This document shows, piece after piece, positions 25,614 through 34,225 of a stretch of DNA of 64,000 nt. This DNA comes from Chitinophaga pinensis (GTDB lineage Bacteria > Pseudomonadota > Gammaproteobacteria > Burkholderiales > SG8-41). The notes below the pieces were generated by a model. That model did not search any database. It was not told where the DNA came from and saw only the letters and a program-made list of their open reading frames with translations. Within the stretch, counting starts at the first letter, position 1, and each line of letters begins with the position of its first letter. The position numbers were made by a program, and so were the translations under genes. The stretch covers positions 1 through 64,000 of the forward strand of contig CALQCM020000015.1 of the NCBI GenBank assembly GCA_943329075.2, given 5' to 3'.

Positions 25614-27008
25614 TTAACGGCGCGCCAGCAAACGCGCCAGCTTCGCCGCATCGTCCATTTTTTCAAGATTCAGCACCATGTCGCACAATTCATCGACCTG
25701 CGCCTTCGGCAACACCCGCGACGCCAGATTTTCGAACTTGCCGACGACCTCGGCATCGCTGCTGAACTCCACCTTGTGACGTCCGATTTCGCGGGTACGT
25801 TCCATTTTCGTGCCATCTTGCAAATGCACTTCAACGCGCAGCATCTGGCGGAACTTCGGCCCGCGTGCCGTGATCGCCGGATCGTGGATCACCTCGATGC
25901 GATCGGCGAGCGCCATGCGCACAGGATCGGTTAACTTTTCTTCTGTGAACTGGTCGACAAAACATTCGCCTTCCAGCAACTCGGTCGCCACGCAATACGA
26001 CAGGTTCATCTGCGCCGCGGTGAAGCCCTGCGGCACGTACTTCCAGCCCGAATGCTCGACCGTCGCCTGCGGACCGTAGACCACTACCTTCGCCACCTCG
26101 TCCGCGGTAAACGGCCGCGCGGCACGAAACTCGCGGATCAGATCGAGTGCCGTGTGATTGCTGCCAACGCAGGAATAAAACTTCAGCCGCACGCCCATCG
26201 CCTGCCACACCTTGCCGTAGCCCGCCGTAAGTTCGCCGATGTTGAAACGGTCGGTCGAACGGCTGAAGGTGGTGCAGAAGCCGCCGTATTCGCTTTCAAA
26301 CACGTTGACGATGCCGGTGAAGCCCGCATCGGCGAACTGCGCGCCATAAAGACCGCTCTGCGCAGCGCGGCCCGCATGCATGCGTTTGACCATCGAGCCG
26401 AACTGCGCCGCCATCAGGCCGCTGGCCTGGGTGCCGGCAATGCCCAGCGCGTGCACGGTTTTATCGGTATCGAGTTTGAGTCCACGCGCCGCACTCGCCG
26501 CCGCCGCGAACACACCTGCCGTCGCGCCCGAATGCCAGCCCTGCGCAATGTGTTCGTTGCCCATGCAGATGCCGACGCGCGGACCGACTTCATACCCGGC
26601 GACCGCCGCCGTCAGAAATTCGCGCCCGCTCATGCCGGGCCGACCTTCGGCGATCGAAATCAGCGGCGGCAAGACCACCGAGCCGCAATGCAGGATGCCG
26701 AGCAGATGGGTGTCATCGAGTTCGAAGCCCTGCACCTGCGTGCCATTGACCAGCGCGGCGTGCGGCGCCGAGAGTTTTTTGTCGGTGCCCCACACGGCGC
26801 AATTGCGCGTTGAATCAAGTATGGCAAGCCTGTCCTGCAGGATGCGGCTCCACTGCAGATTGGCACCAAAGAGCCCGCAGCCGAGCGCATCGAGTATCAG
26901 GCGCTTGCTGCGGTGCCTGACTTCTTCGGGAATTTGTTCGTACTGGAGGTTTGCGACAAATTCGGCGACGCCACGGGTCGCGGGGTTGCCCTTATGACTT
27001 TCAATCAC
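25614..27008 (-). CDS. MmgE/PrpD family protein
   Basis: A 464-residue protein starting with GTG at 27008, with GGAA a few bases upstream. Landmarks are ILDALGCGLFGANLQW, VQGFELDDTHLLGILHCG near residue 92, VGPRVGICMGNEHIAQGWHS and MVKRMHAGRAAQSGLYG. It shares the FELDD-H-HCG arrangement with the copy at 6289. The likely substrate is a small hydroxy or unsaturated carboxylic acid. Two REP-like pairs flank it and Bug receptor genes lie on both sides on the same strand. Confidence 0.85.
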   Translation of the reverse strand: MIESHKGNPATRGVAEFVANLQYEQIPEEVRHRSKRLILDALGCGLFGANLQWSRILQDRLAILDSTRNCAVWGTDKKLSAPHAALVNGTQVQGFELDDTHLLGILHCGSVVLPPLISIAEGRPGMSGREFLTAAVAGYEVGPRVGICMGNEHIAQGWHSGATAGVFAAAASAARGLKLDTDKTVHALGIAGTQASGLMAAQFGSMVKRMHAGRAAQSGLYGAQFADAGFTGIVNVFESEYGGFCTTFSRSTDRFNIGELTAGYGKVWQAMGVRLKFYSCVGSNHTALDLIREFRAARPFTADEVAKVVVYGPQATVEHSGWKYVPQGFTAAQMNLSYCVATELLEGECFVDQFTEEKLTDPVRMALADRIEVIHDPAITARGPKFRQMLRVEVHLQDGTKMERTREIGRHKVEFSSDAEVVGKFENLASRVLPKAQVDELCDMVLNLEKMDDAAKLARLLARR

Positions 27009-27043
27009 AACAATTCCATTTCATTTCAAATATTGAAAAAATC

Positions 27044-27124
27044 CGTCGCTCCCGCGAAAGCGGGAGCCCAGGAGAAGCACAAGCAAAATGCAAACTCTGG
27101 ATTCCCGCTTTCGCGGGAATGACG
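27044..27124. repeat. REP-like palindrome pair 6
   Basis: Opposed copies of the same palindrome lie between an MmgE/PrpD gene and a Bug gene on the reverse strand. It is nearly identical to pair 5, including part of the spacer. Confidence 0.9.
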
Positions 27125-27163
27125 AATTTTTAGATATTGCTCATTGTTAAACGACCCGCCCGC

Positions 27164-28156
27164 CTATTTCGCCAGCCCGATTTCAGTCAGGATCGCCTTG
27201 ATCTCTTCGTATTCCGCCTTCCAGAATTTGGCGGTGTCGGCGCTGTTGCGATAGACGTTCTCGATCTGGCTGCGTTCGAGTTCACGCCGCCAGTCCTCGC
27301 TTTTGGTCGCCTTGCTGAGCACATCATCCCAGAACGCGATCTGCGCCGGCGTCATGCCGCGCGGCCCGGCAACGCCGCGCCAGACTTCGTTCACACTGTT
27401 GACGCCGAGTTCCTTCCACGTCGGTACCTGCGCAAGATCGCCGCGACCGCGCTGCGGCGCCGAGATTGCGAGCAGACGCACTTTGCCCGCCTTCAGCATC
27501 TCCATCACGTTCGAGGCCGGCGCCGATTCCATATCAAGGTGGCCGCCGATCACCGCCATGGTGCCGTCACCCGCTGAGTTGAACGACACGGTCTTGAGTT
27601 TTTTCACGTCGACGCCGGCCATCTTCATCGCATGCGCAAACGCCATGTGCGCCGCATTGCCAGGTGCCGTGCCGATCGACACGCTGAGCGAGGCCGGGTC
27701 TTTCTTCAGCCGTTCGACCACGTCGCGACCGGTCTTCAGTGGTGAATCCGCGCGCACGACAATCGCTTCGTATTCCACCCCCAACACCGCGAGCGGCGTA
27801 AAGTCCGCGTAACCGAACTGCGTGCGGCCCGAGATCTGGTTGCTCAAAAGCGTCGGCGCCACCACCATGACGACGCGCCCGTCGCCGGGTCGCGTGTTGA
27901 TAAAGGCGAGGCCGACGGCACCGCCGCCGCCCGGTTTGTTGACCACGGTGACCGGCACTTCGAAACCGCGCCCTTCCTGCAACGCCTTGAGCAGCAGTCG
28001 TCCCATCTGGTCCTGAGGACCACCGGGCGAGGTGCCGATGATGATTTCCACTGCGCGGTCGGGTTTCCACGCCGGTTGCGCTATCGCATCCATCGCCGCA
28101 CCAACACCGGCCGCCAGCAGCGCGCCCGCCAACGTCATTCGCCTAATCGCTTTCAT
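27164..28156 (-). CDS. Bug-like periplasmic solute-binding protein, divergent subfamily
   Basis: A 330-residue protein with a signal peptide (MKAIRRMTLAGALLAAGVG, mature start near QPAWKP). The binding core is the divergent form: AWKPDRAVEIIIGTSPGGPQ instead of YPxKPVRxIVPFxxGG, then VVNKPGGGGAVGLAF, YADFTPLAVLGVEYEAIVVR and SIGTAPGNAAHMAF. The closest relative in the window is the receptor at 36994. GGAGT precedes the start. The gene begins 1 bp after the end of the CoA-transferase gene, so they are co-transcribed. This suggests uptake of an acid that is then activated to a CoA ester. Confidence 0.87.
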   Translation of the reverse strand: MKAIRRMTLAGALLAAGVGAAMDAIAQPAWKPDRAVEIIIGTSPGGPQDQMGRLLLKALQEGRGFEVPVTVVNKPGGGGAVGLAFINTRPGDGRVVMVVAPTLLSNQISGRTQFGYADFTPLAVLGVEYEAIVVRADSPLKTGRDVVERLKKDPASLSVSIGTAPGNAAHMAFAHAMKMAGVDVKKLKTVSFNSAGDGTMAVIGGHLDMESAPASNVMEMLKAGKVRLLAISAPQRGRGDLAQVPTWKELGVNSVNEVWRGVAGPRGMTPAQIAFWDDVLSKATKSEDWRRELERSQIENVYRNSADTAKFWKAEYEEIKAILTEIGLAK

Positions 28157-28157
28157 T

Positions 28158-29342
28158 TCAAATCACTCCTTCGCTGCGCAATGCCGCGATCGCGGCCGCG
28201 CTGTAACCAAGACTTTCCAATACTTCAGCGTTGTGCTCACCGAGGCGCGGCGGCGGCGTTTCGATGCTGGCACCGCCGTGTTCGAGTTTGAACGCGCACA
28301 TCGGTACCGTCAGTGCGCCTTCGACCCCGGGTATTGATGCGTGTTCATGCAGTATTTTACGCGTCTTCACCTGCGGATCAGCGAGCGCCTCGGGCATCGT
28401 GCGCATGCGCAACGCCGGCACATGATGCGCCTGCAGATGGTCTTCCCATTCCTGCGCCGGCTTCTGCCGCATGATTTCGCGCAGCACCGCTTCGTCTTCC
28501 TTGAAGTTTGTCGCGCGCGTTTCGTTGTCGGCGTCGCCGCGTTCCGGCTGGCCCAGCGTTTCAAACAGCCGCTTGTTCTGGCGGTGATTGCTTGCTGCCA
28601 GCATGATCTGGCCGTCCTTGGTGTCGTAAAAATAGCTGCTCGCATAAGCGTGCTTGTTGCCGTGCGGCCCCGGCGCCTTGCCGGTCGATGAATAACCGGT
28701 GATATGCGAGGCCTCCAGCATCATCGCCACGTCGGCCATCGCGCAATCGATGTGCTGGCCGCGGCCGGTGCGCGTGCGCTGGAACAACGCGCTGGCGATG
28801 GCAAAGGCCGCCATCGTGCCGGTACTGTAATCGATAATGGGCGCGCCGCATTTGAGCGGCGGCCCGTCTTTTTCACCGGTCATCGCCATGATGCCGGAAG
28901 TCGCCTGTACCGCATGATCGTAGGCGGTGTGCGTGCGGCGCGGCCCATCCTGACCGAAGGCCGTCATCGAACAATAGATCAAGGTCGGATTGACCTTCTG
29001 CATGTCCTTGTAGCCGAGCCCCAGCGCCTCGAAGGCGCCGGCGCGGTAGTTCTCAACCATCACATCGGCGCCGGCCACCAACTGCTTCAAAATCGCGCGG
29101 CCCTTGTCGGTTTTGAGGTTGAGCGTGATGGCGCGCTTGTTCGAGCCCTGCGCCAGATAGCTGGTGCCCATGTCGCGGCGGTTGAGTTCCTTGTTGCTGC
29201 CGGTATTGCGACTCTGGTCGCAATCCTCCGGGTTCTCGATCTTGATCACCTCCGCACCCAGCACGGCGAGCTGGTAGGCGGCGAACGGGCCGGCCAGAAC
29301 ATGGGTGAGGTCGATCACCTTGATACCTTCAAATGGTCGCAC
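28158..29342 (-). CDS. CaiB/BaiF family CoA-transferase (class III)
   Basis: A 394-residue protein. The start is set at a GTG (29342) with GGAGG 8 nt upstream, which places VRPFEGIKVIDLTHVLAGPF at the N-terminus. The catalytic aspartate lies in the family region around SNKELNRRDMGTSY, and later motifs are VMVENYRAGAFEALGLGY, TAFGQDGP and MTGEKDGPP. Class III enzymes move CoA between organic acids without a covalent carboxyl-phosphate step. It is followed 1 bp later by a divergent Bug receptor gene, so the acid may be imported by that system. The individual substrate is not readable. Confidence 0.87.
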   Translation of the reverse strand: MRPFEGIKVIDLTHVLAGPFAAYQLAVLGAEVIKIENPEDCDQSRNTGSNKELNRRDMGTSYLAQGSNKRAITLNLKTDKGRAILKQLVAGADVMVENYRAGAFEALGLGYKDMQKVNPTLIYCSMTAFGQDGPRRTHTAYDHAVQATSGIMAMTGEKDGPPLKCGAPIIDYSTGTMAAFAIASALFQRTRTGRGQHIDCAMADVAMMLEASHITGYSSTGKAPGPHGNKHAYASSYFYDTKDGQIMLAASNHRQNKRLFETLGQPERGDADNETRATNFKEDEAVLREIMRQKPAQEWEDHLQAHHVPALRMRTMPEALADPQVKTRKILHEHASIPGVEGALTVPMCAFKLEHGGASIETPPPRLGEHNAEVLESLGYSAAAIAALRSEGVI

Positions 29343-29506
29343 TGGAAAATCCTCCTGCCGGTAGTACTGCGTGTTGATGCCTTCGGCTTCTGTCTTTCGG
29401 CATTCGCGCGCAACGCCGCCTCGAATGAGCGGCGCGGCCACAGCGCGCGTTCGATGTTGTCGACGCCGAGGGTATAACCGGTGATGCGCGGCTGCGCCGG
29501 CGGCAC
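29315..29506 (-). CDS. Possible small ORF or gene remnant upstream of the CoA-transferase
   Basis: A GTG-started frame of 63 codons (PRITGYTLGVDNIERALWPR and onward), preceded by GAGAGAG. It has a natural-looking composition in its first 45 residues but overlaps the CoA-transferase start and then loses that character. It may be a short leader-type protein or the end of a decayed gene. I do not recognise it. Confidence 0.25.
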   Translation of the reverse strand: MPPAQPRITGYTLGVDNIERALWPRRSFEAALRANAERQKPKASTRSTTGRRIFQCDHLKVSR

Positions 29507-29516
29507 TCTCTCTGCA

Positions 29517-29888
29517 TCAGGCGATCTTGCATGAAATCAAAGCGTCCTCGTCGAATGAATACACTGCACACATACGGTGATAGCCGTCCGCAATGATCAC
29601 CCTGCTGCGTGCCGCGTCCCTGACCAGCAGCAACGGCGATACGCCCTTGCCGGCAAGTATTTTCTTCTGGTCCTTGTCCACATGGCTGTTGCTGATACCC
29701 AGCAGGGTCAAGCCCGAAGCCCTGAAAATGTCCTTCGCCTTGAACGTCGACACCGGTGCGCGTTGCAGCTTGTTCACCAGTGCCGTGGCGGCGGCCTCGT
29801 CATAGATCAAACCGAGATAGGAAAGTGCCGCCGGGTAGTCATGCGCCTCCGGCTCCTTCAACCAATTGATCGCGGGATTCTTTGCCAT
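29517..29888 (-). CDS. Small conserved-type protein with ParB-like C-terminal motif
   Basis: A 123-residue protein starting at 29888 (GGAGT upstream). The N-terminus (NPAINWLKEPEAHDYPAALS) leads into a helical middle (ALVNKLQRAPVSTFKAKDIF). The end carries RVIIADGYHRMCAVYSFDED, which resembles the ligand-binding strand-helix (DGYHR) of ParB/sulfiredoxin-like folds. No nuclease residues can be assigned. It has no signal peptide. It lies upstream of the CoA-transferase gene and 34 bp after the DUF5329-like gene. Function unknown. Confidence 0.7.
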   Translation of the reverse strand: MAKNPAINWLKEPEAHDYPAALSYLGLIYDEAAATALVNKLQRAPVSTFKAKDIFRASGLTLLGISNSHVDKDQKKILAGKGVSPLLLVRDAARSRVIIADGYHRMCAVYSFDEDALISCKIA

Positions 29889-29922
29889 AGTCACTCCATC
29901 AGTAATCTGCGATTCGATTTGT

Positions 29923-30309
29923 TCACTTCGATGTGGCGGCCGCGCGCGCAGGCGCACGTAGCCGCTTCAACTCGCCATACAGCCACACCGCGCTTTCAAG
30001 CGACGCCGCGTCAGCGCATTTGACCCGGTACGGCTGCCCGCTCAGACTGCTTTTCGAAGCGGCCAGCTCGATGAATTGTTCGGTGCTTTGCACCTCGCCC
30101 CTGCCCTCGAGATATTCGAGCTTGCGCAAAAGATGCGACTTCGCCTCGGCGGCGCTATACCACAGGCCGTTACGGCTGAACTCGCAGCGCGACTCCTGCA
30201 GCTTCACCATCAATGCGTCGATTTCGGTGCGCGCCGGCGGCGCCAGCGGCGCGGCGCTGGACGCGTGCATGAAATACAGCGTCAACAGCAGGATAGTGAA
30301 AAATCGCAT
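29923..30309 (-). CDS. DUF5329-like secreted protein
   Basis: A 128-residue protein with a signal peptide (MRFFTILLLTLYFMHASSA). The mature part follows the DUF5329 (YfeK-like) pattern: EIDALMVKLQESRCEFSRNG, LWYSAAEAKSHLLRKLEYLE, TEQFIELAASKSSLSGQPY and VKCADA, with two cysteines that could form a disulfide in the periplasm. The role of this family is unknown. It lies 7 bp after the acetyltransferase gene and is probably co-transcribed. Confidence 0.75.
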   Translation of the reverse strand: MRFFTILLLTLYFMHASSAAPLAPPARTEIDALMVKLQESRCEFSRNGLWYSAAEAKSHLLRKLEYLEGRGEVQSTEQFIELAASKSSLSGQPYRVKCADAASLESAVWLYGELKRLRAPARAAATSK

Positions 30310-30316
30310 CGCGGAA

Positions 30317-31021
30317 TCAGTTCGCTTCAGGCAGCGCCGACCGTCCTGCCACACCGTCGCGCAACCCGCCCAGCGGCATTTTCTGCCGGTCGCGGCCGTC
30401 AAAATTCTCCGTCTTCAACCATTGCTCAAAGGCCGCGCGAATGACCGGCCAGTCCTCGTCAATGATTGCAAACCATGCGGTATCGCGGTTCTGCCCCTTG
30501 ATCACCATGTGCTGCCTGAATATCCCTTCAAACGAAAAGCCGAAGCGCAGCGCCGCGCGCCGTGACGGCGCGTTGCGCGCATCGCATTTCCATTCGAATC
30601 GGCGATAGCCGAGGTCCTCGAACACGTAACGCGCAAACAGAAACAGCGCCTCGGTTGCGACGCGCGTGCGCGCCATCGCCGGCCCCCATAATATGTTGCC
30701 GATTTCGATCACACCATGCTCCGGCGTAATGCGCATCAGGCTTTGCCGCCCTTCACAGCGGCCGCTGGCAGCGTCGATCACGGCGAAACACAGCGGGTCT
30801 TCCGAGGCGACCATGCGCGCCATCCACTGGTCGAACACCGCGCGACTCTGCGGTGCGTCGAACAAATAGCGGAAACGCTCCTCAAATCCCGGCGCCATCG
30901 ATGCCGCGAACAATGGGTCGCCATGTCTCAATGGATTGAGCGGCTCCAGTTGGCAGTACGACCCCGCGAGGGTCACCCGCGCCGGACGCGGGCAGATTTT
31001 CCAGGCGGCTGGATTTTTCAT
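30317..31021 (-). CDS. GNAT family N-acetyltransferase (RimJ/RimL-like)
   Basis: A 234-residue protein. The GNAT fold shows in CFAVIDAASGRCEGRQSLMR, EIGNILWGPAMARTRVATEALFL (acetyl-CoA-binding region; the usual Q/RxxGxG/A loop is degenerate) and YRRFEWKCDARNAPSRRAALRFGFSFEGIF, a stretch typical of RimJ/RimL-type enzymes (about residues 140-170). It probably acetylates an amino group of a protein or small molecule. The DUF5329-like gene follows after 7 bp. It is divergent from the aminotransferase gene. Confidence 0.85.
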   Translation of the reverse strand: MKNPAAWKICPRPARVTLAGSYCQLEPLNPLRHGDPLFAASMAPGFEERFRYLFDAPQSRAVFDQWMARMVASEDPLCFAVIDAASGRCEGRQSLMRITPEHGVIEIGNILWGPAMARTRVATEALFLFARYVFEDLGYRRFEWKCDARNAPSRRAALRFGFSFEGIFRQHMVIKGQNRDTAWFAIIDEDWPVIRAAFEQWLKTENFDGRDRQKMPLGGLRDGVAGRSALPEAN

Positions 31022-31098
31022 GGGCTGGTTAAAGGGATGAGCAGGGAAACGTCGCACAGACTACCATCTCCCGCACATTTGCTACCATAGGCCGCAAC

Positions 31099-32466
31099 AT
31101 GAACCCCGATTCCCTCGAAGCACGCGACACGCAGTCCGTCATCCACGGACTGACCAATCTCAAACGCCATCTCGAACTTGGCCCGACGGTGATCGAACGC
31201 GGTCACGGTGTATGGGTCGTCGACAATCACGGCCGCGAATATATCGAGGCGATGTCGGGCCTGTGGTGCATCTCGCTTGGCTACGGCGAAAAACGGCTGG
31301 CCGCGGTGGCGGCCAAACAGATGGAGCAACTCGCCTATTACCCGCTGATCAGCCACAAGAGCCACCCGCAGGCGATCGAACTGGCGGAAAAACTGCTGGC
31401 CATCGCCCCGGTGCCGATGTCGCGCGTGTGGTTCGCCAATTCCGGATCCGAAGCCAACGACTGCGCGGTGCGCCTCGCCTGGTATTACTGGAACGCGGTC
31501 GGCAAACCACAGAAGAAAAAACTGCTCGCGCATCTGCAGTCCTACCACGGCAACACCATCGCCACCGCCAGCTTGTCCGGTGTGAGTTACAACCACGAAG
31601 GTTTCAACCTGCCGCTACCGGGCTTTCTGCATGTGGCCTGCCCGCATTACTACCGCGGCGCGCAGCCTGGCGAAGCCGAAGCGGCCTACACGCAGCGCCT
31701 GCTCGCCGACCTCGAAGCGCGCATCCTTGCCGAAGGCGCCGACACGATTGCCGCCTTCTTCACCGAACCGATCATCGCCGCCGGCGGTGTCATCGTGCCG
31801 CCCGCAGGCTATCTCGACGGCCTGCAAAAGCTGCTGAAAAAACACGACATCCTGCTCGTCTGCGATGAAGTCGTCACCGGCTTTGCGCGCACCGGCGAAA
31901 TGTTCGGTGCAACGACGATGAACATCGTGCCCGACATGCTGGTCTGCGCCAAAGCGCTGTCGAGCGCCTATATCCCGATCTCGGCGCTGCTGATCAACGA
32001 GCGCGTATTTCAGGCGATTGCGCGGCACAGTGACGAACTCGGCGTGTTCGGCCTGACCATGACCTACTGCGGCCACCCGGTGGCGAGCGCGGTGGCGCGC
32101 GAGGCGATCCGTATTTACGAGGAAGAAGACTTCCCGGCGCGCGTGCGCCGCCTCGAAACGCCTTTTCTTGACGGCCTGCGCGAACTCAAATCGCACGCAC
32201 TGGTTGGCGATGTGCGCGGCAAGGGGCTGCTCGCCGGCGTCGAACTGGTGTGGAACAAGGGCACGCGCGAACCGTTTCCACGCGAACGAAAAATCGGCGC
32301 GATCTGCGCCGCCATCGCGGAAAAAAACGGACTGATCCTGCGCGCCATCGGCGACACGCTGGCGCTGTGTCCGCCGCTGGTGATCAGTGAGGCGGAAATT
32401 GCCGAACTGCTGAAGCGGTTACGCACCGCGCTCGACGAAACGGCAGCAACCCTAACCGTCAAATAG
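31099..32466 (+). CDS. Class III aminotransferase (omega-amino acid/aspartate aminotransferase family)
   Basis: A 455-residue PLP enzyme. The motifs are the expected ones: GVWVVDNHGREYIEAMSGLW, FANSGSEANDCAVRLAWYY (phosphate-binding GSEAN), SYHGNTIATASLSG, LVCDEVVTGFARTG, and the PLP lysine in VCAKALSSAYIPISAL. The length and motifs match beta-alanine- or putrescine-pyruvate-type transaminases that move an amino group from an omega-amine to a keto acid. It stands alone, divergent from the acetyltransferase and followed by a repeat element. The amine donor cannot be read from sequence. Confidence 0.88.
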   Translation: MNPDSLEARDTQSVIHGLTNLKRHLELGPTVIERGHGVWVVDNHGREYIEAMSGLWCISLGYGEKRLAAVAAKQMEQLAYYPLISHKSHPQAIELAEKLLAIAPVPMSRVWFANSGSEANDCAVRLAWYYWNAVGKPQKKKLLAHLQSYHGNTIATASLSGVSYNHEGFNLPLPGFLHVACPHYYRGAQPGEAEAAYTQRLLADLEARILAEGADTIAAFFTEPIIAAGGVIVPPAGYLDGLQKLLKKHDILLVCDEVVTGFARTGEMFGATTMNIVPDMLVCAKALSSAYIPISALLINERVFQAIARHSDELGVFGLTMTYCGHPVASAVAREAIRIYEEEDFPARVRRLETPFLDGLRELKSHALVGDVRGKGLLAGVELVWNKGTREPFPRERKIGAICAAIAEKNGLILRAIGDTLALCPPLVISEAEIAELLKRLRTALDETAATLTVK

Positions 32467-32484
32467 ATGCCCGACTGAACGCTG

Positions 32485-32562
32485 TCGTGGCGCAGGCGAC
32501 TCGCCTGCGGGAAGCACCAGGCGAGCTGCTTCAACTGCTGCAGGCGAGTCGCCTGCGCTACT
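32485..32562. repeat. Palindromic GCAGGCG...CGCCTGC repeat element, copy A
   Basis: Contains two inverted gcaggcgactcgcctgc units and the string gaagcacca between them. The same design occurs twice at 59162-59250 and 59426-59516. It lies just after the aminotransferase gene. Confidence 0.8.
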
Positions 32563-33417
32563 TTACTGCTGCATCCACTGCACCGATTCGCGTATCCACG
32601 CGCCCACCGCGGCGCCGCTCTGTGCCGGCGGCATCAGCGGTGACAACTGGTTCTTCGGCAGCAGTTCGCTCAATGCGACTGCAGCCGAATGCGAATGCGC
32701 CGCGTCGTTGCCCGACATGATGCACGCCGGCGCCTGCATGGCAATGACCTGCTCGCCGCTCGCCCCCGAAGGCATGGTGTCGTTGAACAGCGTGTCGCGG
32801 CTGCGTTCAAGGATGCGGATGTAATTCGCCATATCCTGTTTGACGAATGCATCCGCCAGCGCGGGATCGTTGGCCAGCGCCGCCGACCATGGCCCGCCCG
32901 AGGGATCGCCACGCCAGAAGGTCTTCAACTCCTTCGCCCGTTCAAGGGCGGCGGCCAGCCCATGCTCGCGCACATAGGCGATGTGGCCGTCGAAAAAGCC
33001 GCGACCCTTGTGCATCCAGCGAAAACCGCCGACCGGCCAGTGCAGCAGCAAACCGCGCACGCGCTGCGGTGCGATACGGCCAATCGCCAGTGCCACCGAC
33101 ACGCCCATGCAACCGCCGAGCACATAGGCGGTATCAATACCAAGATGGTCGAGCAGGCCCGTGGCCTGCCTGACGTAGGCCTCCCAGGTCAGCGGTTCAA
33201 GCCGCCCGCCTGAATCGCCGGCCTCGCGGCGGTCATAGGCGATGACCTGAAACTGGTCAACCAGCGCGTTCAACGGCAGCAGTTCCTTCCATGCGCCGCC
33301 GGCCGACCAGCGCATGATCGAGGAATCGAAGCCGCCGGGGGCGAGCATCAACAGCGGCGTACCGCTGCCGGTGACCTGATATTTTGTTTTGATACCGTCT
33401 AGGGTTGCGAAAGGCAT
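32563..33417 (-). CDS. Alpha/beta hydrolase with Cys at the nucleophile position
   Basis: A 284-residue protein starting at 33417 (MPFATLDGIKTKYQVTGSGT). It has the hydrolase strand order: LLMLAPGGFDSS (oxyanion region), VIAYDRREAGDSGG and the nucleophile elbow VLGGCMGVSVALAI. Near the end IMSGNDAAHSHSAAVALSE may carry the acid and base. The elbow reads Gly-Gly-Cys-Met-Gly, so the nucleophile would be cysteine instead of serine, as in dienelactone hydrolases. There is no signal peptide. A frameshifted gene lies directly upstream on the same strand. The substrate is unknown. Confidence 0.8.
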   Translation of the reverse strand: MPFATLDGIKTKYQVTGSGTPLLMLAPGGFDSSIMRWSAGGAWKELLPLNALVDQFQVIAYDRREAGDSGGRLEPLTWEAYVRQATGLLDHLGIDTAYVLGGCMGVSVALAIGRIAPQRVRGLLLHWPVGGFRWMHKGRGFFDGHIAYVREHGLAAALERAKELKTFWRGDPSGGPWSAALANDPALADAFVKQDMANYIRILERSRDTLFNDTMPSGASGEQVIAMQAPACIMSGNDAAHSHSAAVALSELLPKNQLSPLMPPAQSGAAVGAWIRESVQWMQQ

Positions 33418-33446
33418 GTTGATTTCCTGGAAATTCGAAGCAGACG

Positions 33447-33793
33447 TTATTTGACTGCCGGCCACAGCTGCACACCAAGGTGCGGCGAGCCGTGCGAATG
33501 GGTCGGTGCAGGATAAAGCGTTCGGTCCATGCCGTCATTTCCGGATAGAGACCGCCCATTTCTTTCATTGCTGCGTTGCGCACCTCGAACGAGGTGAATT
33601 CATACCTGACGCCGTGCTTGGCCCTGCCGCTCACCGAAACCATTTTGCGCAGCGCTACGCAGCCCCGCAGTTTGCCCTGCGCCAGCATGCGCCAGTGAGC
33701 ATACCATGCCAACAGTTCGTCCTCGGCGGCCCGGTCGTTACCGTTAAAGCTGCCGAGTTGTATGCACGACGCCGGCGCGCCCTGCCCTGCGTG
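33447..33793 (-). pseudogene. Frameshifted remnant of a small alpha+beta-barrel-like protein
   Basis: One frame reads ASCIQLGSFNGNDRAAEDEL, LLAWYAHWRMLAQGKLRGCV, RYEFTSFEVRNAAMKEMGGL and YPEMTAWTERFI. The natural-looking ending HSHGSPHLGVQLWPAVK followed by a stop (33447-33449) lies in a different frame. There is no in-frame ATG at the front. Size and pattern recall EthD/NIPSNAP-type dimeric barrels, but I cannot name it. It appears to be a decayed gene upstream of the hydrolase. Confidence 0.5.
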
Positions 33794-33952
33794 TCAAGGC
33801 CTTGCCCACGCTCGGCAACGGGGCATCCATGCGGGTTTTGTAGGCGAATTTCCTACAAAATTTTTGAAAGCGCACCCACTGTGCCGGCCGCATGCGCCCT
33901 GTAGAGTGTGAACCATCGTAAACACGCAATCCAACCGCAACCTGGAGGCTTT

Positions 33953-34225
33953 ATGGAACAGACCGTGCAAATTCAATCGACCTTCGCAGCACTGTTCGAT
34001 CCCGAAGTGGCGCGTGCCCTCGCCGACCGCGCCGCACACTGGAACCTGCCGCGCACGGTATGCCGTCCGCTCGACCGCTATGTGGGCGCCAGGGTCAACG
34101 CCGCCACTGCTGCCTACGATGCTGAAGTCGAACACGCAGAGGTCGAACTCGCGGCGCTGCCGGAGGAAGAAATCATCGAAGCAATCCACGCAACACCGGC
34201 GGAAGACGACGACGCTGATTTCTGA
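33953..34225 (+). CDS. Small acidic hypothetical protein
   Basis: A 90-residue protein with a strong ribosome-binding site (GGAGG, 5 nt before ATG at 33953). The first half contains FAALFDPEVARALADRAAHW and VCRPLDRYVGARVNAA. The second half is strongly acidic (EVEHAEVELAALPEEEIIEA), ending in AEDDDADF. It has no signal peptide or membrane segment, and I do not recognise it. The acidic tail suggests interaction with a basic partner, which is inference. Confidence 0.6.
   Translation: MEQTVQIQSTFAALFDPEVARALADRAAHWNLPRTVCRPLDRYVGARVNAATAAYDAEVEHAEVELAALPEEEIIEAIHATPAEDDDADF

Noticed and set aside
32485..32562. CRISPR-like repeat array
   Set aside because: Only two inverted short repeats with no regular spacers and no cas genes; it matches a palindromic element family.
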